In this document: piece by piece, positions 7,522 through 12,607 of the stretch
Layout of the letters: every line of letters begins with the position of its first letter
Numbering within the stretch: the stretch's first letter is position 1
Origin: Clostridia bacterium
Lineage (GTDB): Bacteria; Bacillota_A; Clostridia; Oscillospirales; CAG-272
Length of the DNA stretch: 15,590 nt
Direction: 5' to 3'
NCBI GenBank assembly: GCA_017462445.1
Contig: JAFTRB010000061.1
Coordinates: forward strand, 1 to 15,590
Position numbers and translations under genes: made by a program
The notes under the pieces: generated by a model
Told to the model about the DNA's origin: nothing
The model's input: only the letters and a program-made list of their open reading frames with translations
Databases searched by the model: none

Positions 7522-8598
7522 ATGCAACCACTCAAAACAGGTATAGCATACCACGGCAACCGCTTTTTAACCCATGCCTACGAGGATCTGCGTGACATTG
7601 CTCGCGCCGAGTTCGATATCGTTGTGCATATGTTCTCGCATAACGACTGGGAAAGACACGCCACAGTCATGCGTGATATGTTCAAGATGACCGAGGACTT
7701 TGGCATGGAGGTTTGGGTAGACAACTGGGGCCTTGGCGGCGCTCCCGGAGACAAGTCCCATTTCCTCGCCTACCACCCCGAGGCACACACCTACTACGGT
7801 GACGGTATTATGCACCCCTATCAGGTTTGCTTGAATGCTCCGTCCTACCGCCAGTTTGTAAAGGATTGGCTGCATAAGGTTGTGGAGATTGGCGGCAAGA
7901 CCATATTCTGGGACGAGCCCTTTATCCCCCAGGACAAGATCGAGGGCAGCGAGGACTACTACTCCTGCTGTACCTGCCCCACCTGCAGAAAGCTCTTCGA
8001 GGAGCGCTTCGGCAAGAAGATGCCTATGGTTATGGACAAGGATGTTGCCAAGTTCCGCAACGATACAATAATCGAGTTCCACGAGTTTATTTCGGAGTAT
8101 GCTCACTCCCTGGGGCTTAAGAGAGTTGTTTGCTTTATGCCCTACCAGCTTGCAGGACTCAAACAGCAGACCGAGCAGGAGAAAATGCTTGCTATGGATA
8201 TCGACTCTATCTGCTCTATGAAGCATATCGATAATGTGGGCACTGACCCCTATGTCAACGGCAGGGGCATCGAGTACACCTATGACTATGTATACCGCTC
8301 AACCAAGACCTGCGTCGATATTGCAAACGCGCACGGCAAGGACCACAATATCTGGATTCAGGCATACCGCCACAGCGTTGGCACCGAGGAGGAGATCGTC
8401 GCATCTATTGAGGCAGCCTACGATGGCGGCGCGCGCAACATCTTCGCCTGGAGCTATATGTGCGGCGATCCCAACTCCTACCGCGCAGAGGCACCCGACC
8501 GCGCCTGGGCAAAGACTCTTGCCGGCTTCCGCCGCATAAGAGAAATGGACCGCGACCGAATGCTCGAGGACCTGCGCAGAATGCAGAGAGAAAAATAA
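7522..8598 (+). CDS. Putative TIM-barrel glycosidase of unrecognised family
   Basis: 358 residues, no signal peptide or membrane segment. I do not recognise a named family. Visible features: alternating hydrophobic strands and helices consistent with a (beta/alpha)8 barrel, FDIVVHMFSHNDW (31-43), MEVWVDNWGLGG (62-73), TIFWDEPF (127-134) with adjacent acids D131 and E132 at the end of a strand, and a compact cysteine cluster CCxCxxC (149, 150, 152, 155) followed by KLFEERFGKKMP. A 'conserved acid then Cys-rich loop then RxxFxxxxG' layout is seen in hypothetical glycosyl-hydrolase-like barrels, which is why I suggest that role. Strong Shine-Dalgarno GGAGGT supports this start. It is transcribed divergently from the glycosidase operon with shared -35 sequence, so it probably serves the same pathway. 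Confidence 0.65.
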   Translation: MQPLKTGIAYHGNRFLTHAYEDLRDIARAEFDIVVHMFSHNDWERHATVMRDMFKMTEDFGMEVWVDNWGLGGAPGDKSHFLAYHPEAHTYYGDGIMHPYQVCLNAPSYRQFVKDWLHKVVEIGGKTIFWDEPFIPQDKIEGSEDYYSCCTCPTCRKLFEERFGKKMPMVMDKDVAKFRNDTIIEFHEFISEYAHSLGLKRVVCFMPYQLAGLKQQTEQEKMLAMDIDSICSMKHIDNVGTDPYVNGRGIEYTYDYVYRSTKTCVDIANAHGKDHNIWIQAYRHSVGTEEEIVASIEAAYDGGARNIFAWSYMCGDPNSYRAEAPDRAWAKTLAGFRRIREMDRDRMLEDLRRMQREK

Positions 8599-8621
8599 GC
8601 ATTTAATTTAAGCATTTAATT
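8596..8621 (+). repeat. 13-bp tandem duplication at the stop codon
   Basis: TAAGCATTTAATT occurs twice without gap (8596-8608, 8609-8621). The first copy begins with the stop codon of the TIM-barrel gene and the second supplies another TAA, so the duplication does not change the protein. It looks like recent replication slippage. Confidence 0.9.
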
Positions 8622-8636
8622 AAGGAAAAAACCGAA

Positions 8637-8696
8637 TAAAAAGGCTCTGACAGTGTGTAATCCATAACGGAGAACACGCCCATCAGAGCCTTTTTT
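8637..8696. terminator. Bidirectional terminator with long structured loop
   Basis: GGCTCTGA (8643-8650) pairs perfectly with TCAGAGCC (8683-8690). Six As precede it (8637-8642) and six Ts follow (8691-8696), so it can terminate in both directions. The 32-nt loop can extend the hairpin through GTGT/ACAC (8653-8656 with 8674-8677) and TCC/GGA (8661-8663 with 8669-8671). On the + strand it ends the TIM-barrel transcript; on the minus strand it would stop transcripts coming from the left-facing promoter at 8770-8798. Confidence 0.8.
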
Positions 8697-8729
8697 GTTC
8701 TGAAAACTAACCGCTTTCAAAGGCAGAAA

Positions 8730-8754
8730 TGCACATCTAATAGCGTAATAGATG
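8730..8754 (+). repeat. Left inverted repeat of putative invertible segment
   Basis: This arm matches the reverse complement of 8882-8906 at 24 of 25 positions, with 22 consecutive identities (8733-8754 against 8882-8903). It is itself an imperfect dyad: CATCTA and TAGATG surround the asymmetric core ATAGCGTAA. Two opposed half-sites around an asymmetric core is the usual form of a site-specific recombinase target. Confidence 0.85.
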
Positions 8755-8769
8755 AATTATTATAGAACA

Positions 8770-8798
8770 ATTGTATCATATTATGGATAAAAAATCAA
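8770..8798 (-). promoter_or_regulatory. Left-facing promoter inside the inverted-repeat segment
   Basis: On the minus strand: TTGATT (8798-8793), 17-bp spacer, TACAAT (8775-8770), preceded by extended -10 TG in an ATATGA context identical to that of the SDR promoter. Predicted start is near 8763. In this orientation it points away from the envelope operon, and its transcript would run about 125 nt to the bidirectional terminator. Confidence 0.7.
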
Positions 8799-8830
8799 GT
8801 TTTTCATAATTATTTTACCGTCAAACCCCT

Positions 8831-8839
8831 TGGTATAAT
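8831..8839 (+). promoter_or_regulatory. Right-facing extended -10 (weak promoter candidate)
   Basis: TGGTATAAT is a perfect extended -10 facing the three-gene operon. The position 17 bp upstream (8811-8816, TATTTT) is a poor -35. It may give basal transcription of the operon in the sequenced orientation, with a start near 8846. Confidence 0.4.
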
Positions 8840-8877
8840 TCTTTTTTGCTTTGATATGTGACAATAACGATGCAAAA

Positions 8878-8906
8878 TGTACATCTATTACGCTATTAGA
8901 TGTACA
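8878..8906 (+). repeat. Right inverted repeat with 10-bp palindrome
   Basis: TGTACATCTA (8878-8887) pairs perfectly with TAGATGTACA (8897-8906) around TTACGCTAT. The portion 8882-8906 is the partner of the left repeat at 8730-8754. Transcribed, it would form a 10-bp hairpin in the leader of the envelope operon, about 30 nt before the ribosome binding site at 8935. Confidence 0.85.
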
Positions 8907-8946
8907 ATGGTGTATCAAAAAACTCATCTATCTAGGAGAATCGACA

Positions 8947-9690
8947 ATGAAATCACAAGAACCAACCTATAAGAAGTTTCCCTTCCCTGTTCGTATTTTA
9001 TTATCATACATAATTCTGTCCGTTACAGGAATAGTCTTATTGGATATGCTCTCTATGTTTTTAATTGTGACAGATTCCGTTGATGGATTTCTGAATACAT
9101 TTTTAAGCATAGGCTTAATGCTTATCGCTTATGCCGCGGGAATGCTTGTATTTGCCGTTATTCTGAGCGCCCTGTGCGGCCGGAAAATATATCGCGGTAT
9201 TGGACTGTACCGTTTTACAACCGTTGTATCTATTGCTTGCCCCATTGCGTTTATCGGTATGATTGTATTTATGAATGCAACCAATATGACCTATTCATTC
9301 TTTAATATCGCTACTCTATTTTTTGAACTTGCCGTTCCCCCTGTTTTGATGTGGTATTTAAGAATGTTTACACGGCGCTGCAGTTGGTGCGGATTGATAA
9401 ATACCTATAAGGTTACAGCCGTGAGAACAGATGACTTGGGAAGAGAGCATAAATTCCACACCGAAGGCGGTTATTACTACGAGCAAAAATCGACAGGACG
9501 AATATCCGAGCAAACGAGTGTAGCACCGGAGGTTATGGATGTGGAAATAACCACAACGCAATATGTTCCCAAAACTACCGTCTATGATGGGATATTTGAA
9601 AGGAAACGCACGACAACCGACTTCAGGTGCGCTGTGTGCGGCAACATCGTAAAAGAAACAACAACCACAGAAACCAGAATTGGAGATTGA
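8947..9690 (+). CDS. Polytopic membrane protein with split C-terminal zinc ribbon
   Basis: 247 residues, function unknown. Four hydrophobic segments (about 15-42, 50-76, 90-110, 116-138) are followed by a soluble, Thr-rich C-terminal part. There, CSWC (C145, C148) and CAVC (C228, C231) are separated by about 80 residues, the pattern of a zinc ribbon with a long insertion. The domain is probably cytoplasmic. ATG 8947 has GGAGAA at 8935-8940; an in-frame TTG extension back to 8851 would run through the inverted repeat and is unlikely. First gene of a three-gene operon, 2 nt from the next start. Base composition is visibly more AT-rich than the flanking glycosidase and TetR genes, suggesting an accessory origin. 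Confidence 0.8.
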   Translation: MKSQEPTYKKFPFPVRILLSYIILSVTGIVLLDMLSMFLIVTDSVDGFLNTFLSIGLMLIAYAAGMLVFAVILSALCGRKIYRGIGLYRFTTVVSIACPIAFIGMIVFMNATNMTYSFFNIATLFFELAVPPVLMWYLRMFTRRCSWCGLINTYKVTAVRTDDLGREHKFHTEGGYYYEQKSTGRISEQTSVAPEVMDVEITTTQYVPKTTVYDGIFERKRTTTDFRCAVCGNIVKETTTTETRIGD

Positions 9691-9692
9691 CT

Positions 9693-10460
9693 ATGAAAAA
9701 ACATATTAGATCTGTCGTTTTAATTCTAACACTTTGCCTCTTCTTATCATTTATGACAGGCTGTAGTATTTTTGTCAAAAAGGATAATGGCGGCGAAGGA
9801 TTTACTCAATCAACTCTCACACTTTATGACGGAGAAAACTCCACGCAATATGTTGCAAAATATGGCGAAAAGACCGCTATAAGTATCACAGCAAAAAATG
9901 GATATTATCTTGAAGGATATTTCGATGCGCAAGAAGGCGGAACAAAATTTATCGACGGAGAAGGAAAATCATTGCTTGATTGGGAAAAATCATTCCCCAC
10001 AACCTTATATGCCCGTTGGCGTGATATATCTACTTTAATACAAGAGCTATCTGTTTTTGGTGATGAACCACAAGACGGAGGAATCAGCGGGCAAAGAAGC
10101 GCCACTATAGAGTTAAATGATGATCTGAAATCAGCTCTTAAATCAAACACTAACGAAAAAATAAAGATAGAGTACACCATAGATTTGAAAATTGGAAACG
10201 GTTGGTCAGCTTCTCCAATCGGTATGTATATTAAGGGATATGAAAGTTCGGACGCAGAGCGCTATACTATTTTTACTCATACCCCTCCTGTTAATGAATT
10301 TGAAACATTTACAGGTGCCGTAGAAGTTAATGCCTCGGATTTTGCTGATGGAAATCTTTATATAACGGTATGGAATACACGAAAGCAAAATGGTTCTTGG
10401 GCTTACCCCGTATATTATTCGCGTAATCTTACATTAAAAATCAGTATTGTAACTGAATAA
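9693..10460 (+). CDS. Lipoprotein with InlB B-repeat-like domain
   Basis: 255 residues. The N-terminal signal peptide ends in a lipobox FMTGC with lipidated C24, so the protein is exported and membrane-anchored. Residues 41-109 match the Listeria-Bacteroides (InlB B-repeat) pattern: LTLYDG at the start, GYYLEGYFDAQEGGTKF in the middle and TTLYARW at the end. The rest (about 115-255) looks beta-rich and is unassigned. The start is set by GGAGA at 9682-9686, overlapping the end of the preceding gene; an in-frame ATG at 9627 lies inside that gene and would bury the signal peptide. Such repeats are found in surface or adhesin-like proteins; no ligand can be inferred. Confidence 0.82.
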   Translation: MKKHIRSVVLILTLCLFLSFMTGCSIFVKKDNGGEGFTQSTLTLYDGENSTQYVAKYGEKTAISITAKNGYYLEGYFDAQEGGTKFIDGEGKSLLDWEKSFPTTLYARWRDISTLIQELSVFGDEPQDGGISGQRSATIELNDDLKSALKSNTNEKIKIEYTIDLKIGNGWSASPIGMYIKGYESSDAERYTIFTHTPPVNEFETFTGAVEVNASDFADGNLYITVWNTRKQNGSWAYPVYYSRNLTLKISIVTE

Positions 10461-10488
10461 TCTATAAACGATATTAGGAGATATTATT

Positions 10489-11517
10489 ATGAAATGTAGG
10501 AACTGTGAGAAAGAAATGAATGAAGAAATGGCTTTTTGTCCTTATTGCGGAACAGAGGCCAAACGCGAAACAACCGAAAACGAACAAGAAATAAGTTTTC
10601 AAGCTTCAAGCGAAGATGTTGGATCACAAAAAGGCAATATATATTGCGTTGTAATAACAGGTTCCAAAAACGGGCTGTTTCCATTGATTGACTTAATACG
10701 CAAAAAGACGGGACTTAATTTAAGCATGTCGAAAAAATTGGCAGAAAAAATGCCTCTTCCTCTTTTCTCGGATTTAACCGAAGATGAAGCAAAATCGATA
10801 GTGGTTGAGCTTGATAAAGACGGCATTATGGCAAATGTACAGGACCAGTCTGCTATATCCCAAAGAACAAACGGTAATTCTGACGAGCAGGCTAAAAATA
10901 CCGAATCACAAACTGACACACGCCTTGACAAGAAAGAAAAACTAAAAACATCAACCGTTTTGAGTGCTGTGGGCGCTGTTCTTTCTGTAATAGCGGCACT
11001 ATGTATTCTTTTACTGCCGTTATTCACAAAAACCTATTCCGAAACGATAAGCGGAGAAACCATCTATAAAGAAAAGAGTATATCGATGTTGATTTTTGTT
11101 ATAGAGTCGGTTATATCGATTACTGCTTTTTCAAGCACATCTGCATACATATATTTAGATTGGCTTTATTTGATTTTCAAAGTTGCAATAACTATAGCCG
11201 TTATATCATTAATCATTTCTTCGATAAAAGCGTCGGTTGAAAAGCTTAGAAATCTAATTAACTTTGAAGAATACTGCAAAAATGAACTGTCGAAAGACGC
11301 TTCCGTTCGTTCCGCAGAAGATCTCGTTATAGCGTTTAAGAACGCCTCTAAGAGTAATCAGCTGTTTCAGGTTATAATGGATTTAATGTTAATTATTTTT
11401 ATTTTTGGATACGGCACGGTTATTTGGAGTACTGTTATCGCAATTTTGATTATGTCTTTTATTGCCTATATAATCGAAAAGATTGCGGTTTGGACAAAGA
11501 AAAAAGCACTTGCTTAG
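10489..11517 (+). CDS. Zinc-ribbon membrane protein with L7/L12-like domain
   Basis: 342 residues, function unknown. An N-terminal zinc ribbon (C3, C6, C17, C20) is followed by a region (about 51-118) that resembles the C-terminal domain of ribosomal protein L7/L12: CVVITGSKNGLFPLIDLIRKKTGLNLSMSKKLAEKMP, then LTEDEAKSIVVELDKDGIMANV. A polar linker (120-155) leads to hydrophobic segments at about 156-180, 198-216, 222-246 and 295-330. The N-terminal domains are expected in the cytoplasm. AGGAG at 10476-10480 supports the start. It ends the three-gene operon, 28 nt after the lipoprotein, and shares its AT-rich composition. The L7/L12 similarity is from pattern recognition only. Confidence 0.78.
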   Translation: MKCRNCEKEMNEEMAFCPYCGTEAKRETTENEQEISFQASSEDVGSQKGNIYCVVITGSKNGLFPLIDLIRKKTGLNLSMSKKLAEKMPLPLFSDLTEDEAKSIVVELDKDGIMANVQDQSAISQRTNGNSDEQAKNTESQTDTRLDKKEKLKTSTVLSAVGAVLSVIAALCILLLPLFTKTYSETISGETIYKEKSISMLIFVIESVISITAFSSTSAYIYLDWLYLIFKVAITIAVISLIISSIKASVEKLRNLINFEEYCKNELSKDASVRSAEDLVIAFKNASKSNQLFQVIMDLMLIIFIFGYGTVIWSTVIAILIMSFIAYIIEKIAVWTKKKALA

Positions 11518-11610
11518 AATAAAATGTCGGAAGGTAAACAAAGCTTAATGTAGCAATTGAGAAAATCGTAGATTTTCAACTCTTATTTTAAAATCCTTAT
11601 GAAAAACATG

Positions 11611-11645
11611 GGCGAGGTACAGTATAATATGTGCCTCGCCTTTTT
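11611..11645 (+). terminator. Rho-independent terminator of the envelope operon
   Basis: GGCGAGGTAC (11611-11620) pairs with GTGCCTCGCC (11631-11640), ten pairs including one T-G, with a 10-nt loop and five Ts at 11641-11645. A smaller AT-rich hairpin (GAAAATC 11561-11567 with GATTTTC 11571-11577) lies upstream. The gap 11518-11879 otherwise holds only this terminator and the TetR promoter and operator. Confidence 0.88.
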
Positions 11646-11799
11646 GTTTACTGTTATGCCTAAAATAAAGAAATAGTCCCTTATTATTTTATCAATAAAG
11701 ATACCGTAAATGACGCGCATATTAATCGGACGGACAGTGCAGGGCAAAAATGGCTCTCATTGCGATTTATTAATTTTTTTAGAATTATTTAAAAAACTA

Positions 11800-11828
11800 T
11801 TGAAAATCTTACCCAAATATGTTAAAAT
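11800..11828 (+). promoter_or_regulatory. Promoter of the TetR-lipoprotein unit
   Basis: TTGAAA (11800-11805), 17-bp spacer, TAAAAT (11823-11828) with extended -10 TG at 11820-11821. The 13 bases ATATGTTAAAATA are identical to those in the promoter of the TIM-barrel gene. Predicted start is near 11835, inside the dyad that follows. Confidence 0.88.
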
Positions 11829-11833
11829 AAAGC

Positions 11834-11855
11834 AAACTAAATCACGGTCTAGTTT
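11834..11855. promoter_or_regulatory. Probable TetR-family operator
   Basis: AAACTA (11834-11839) and TAGTTT (11850-11855) form a dyad with further partial symmetry inside (8 of 11 positions). It covers the predicted transcription start, directly downstream of the -10, and contains CGGTCTAGT, a half-site typical of TetR-family operators. This placement would allow negative autoregulation by the gene that follows. Confidence 0.6.
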
Positions 11856-11879
11856 AATATTACAGAAAGCGAGACGGCA

Positions 11880-12560
11880 ATGGCAATATCACCAAGGCAT
11901 CAAAGACAGGATGCGGTAAAGACAAAGGTATTACACGCGGCGGCAAGACTCTTTTTAGAAAAGGGCTACACGGCAAGCTCACTGCGGGAAATCGCCGATT
12001 TGGCAGGAGTTGCTTATGGCTCTATGACCTTCGCCTTCGGGAGCAAGGAAGGCATACTCTCCGAGCTTGTGGGCTTCGTGCTTGACGGACAGTTTGAATT
12101 CACCGAAAGGCTGCTGGAGGGAGTGACCGAGGACAAGATACTCTTCTATGCGACAGAGACCACCCTACAGCTATATATGGCGGAGTCCAGCGAACATATA
12201 AGAGAGCTATATTCCCTCTCCTATTCACAGGCGGCATCCTCGGACATAATCTATAACAAGATCACAGTGAAGCTCGCGGAGATATTCAAGGAGCAATACC
12301 CCGAATTCACCAAGGGCGAGTTCTATGAAAAGGAGCTTGCCTCGGCGGGAATAATGCGCAATTATATGACACGCCCCTGCGGCATCTACTTCACGATGGA
12401 CAGAAAGGTGAACGCATTTCTGGAGAACACCTTCCTCCTTTACGAGATACCGAGGGAGAAGATCGATGAGGCGATTGCCTTTGTATCTCGCTTTAATTTT
12501 ACACAATTGGCAGAAGAGGTAATGGAGAATATGCTCTCCTACCTTGAGAGCAAAACCTAG
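11880..12560 (+). CDS. TetR/AcrR-family transcriptional regulator
   Basis: 226 residues. The N-terminal TetR DNA-binding domain is clear: VKTKVLHAAARLFLEKGYTASSLREIADLAGVAYGSMTFAFGSKEGIL (13-60 region), with the helix-turn-helix at about 33-52. The usual FYxHFxxKExL signature is altered to MTFAFGSKEGIL. The C-terminal ligand-binding and dimerisation helices (about 65-226) have no recognisable ligand signature. A weak AAAGCGAG ribosome binding site precedes the ATG. The palindrome over its own start site suggests autoregulation. It lies 47 nt upstream of the BspA-like lipoprotein on the same strand with no terminator between, so both probably share one transcript. Confidence 0.9.
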   Translation: MAISPRHQRQDAVKTKVLHAAARLFLEKGYTASSLREIADLAGVAYGSMTFAFGSKEGILSELVGFVLDGQFEFTERLLEGVTEDKILFYATETTLQLYMAESSEHIRELYSLSYSQAASSDIIYNKITVKLAEIFKEQYPEFTKGEFYEKELASAGIMRNYMTRPCGIYFTMDRKVNAFLENTFLLYEIPREKIDEAIAFVSRFNFTQLAEEVMENMLSYLESKT

Positions 12561-12607
12561 CCTCTGCCTTTGGCGCAACCACTCAATAAGAAAGAGAGAA
12601 ACCAATT

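Larger units (their letters stand above)
8730..8906. promoter_or_regulatory. Candidate invertible promoter segment (inverton)
   Basis: A 177-bp segment is bounded by 25-bp inverted repeats, with 127 bp between them. It contains a strong left-facing promoter (8770-8798) and a right-facing extended -10 without a clear -35 (8831-8839). Upstream lies a bidirectional terminator; downstream, 41 nt after the right repeat, begins a three-gene envelope operon. Inverting the segment would move the strong promoter to about 8838-8866 (start near 8873), reading into that operon. No target-site duplication flanks the repeats, which argues against a simple MITE. No recombinase gene is in the window, so inversion would have to be driven in trans. 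Alternatives are two copies of a regulator operator or a small-RNA gene. Confidence 0.55.

Noticed and set aside
8730..8906. MITE or small insertion element interpretation of the inverted repeats
   Set aside because: No target-site duplication is visible outside 8730 or 8906, and the interior carries functional-looking promoters; kept only as a secondary possibility.
8851..8946. Upstream TTG start for the first envelope-operon gene
   Set aside because: The extension would translate the right inverted repeat, has no Shine-Dalgarno, and precedes a well-placed GGAGAA with ATG at 8947.
9627..9692. Upstream ATG for the lipoprotein
   Set aside because: It would add 22 mostly basic/Asn residues before the signal peptide and overlap the previous gene; ATG 9693 has its own GGAGA and gives a proper lipoprotein signal.
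11710..11919. 69-residue + strand frame upstream of TetR
   Set aside because: It covers the TetR promoter and operator and has no coding character.
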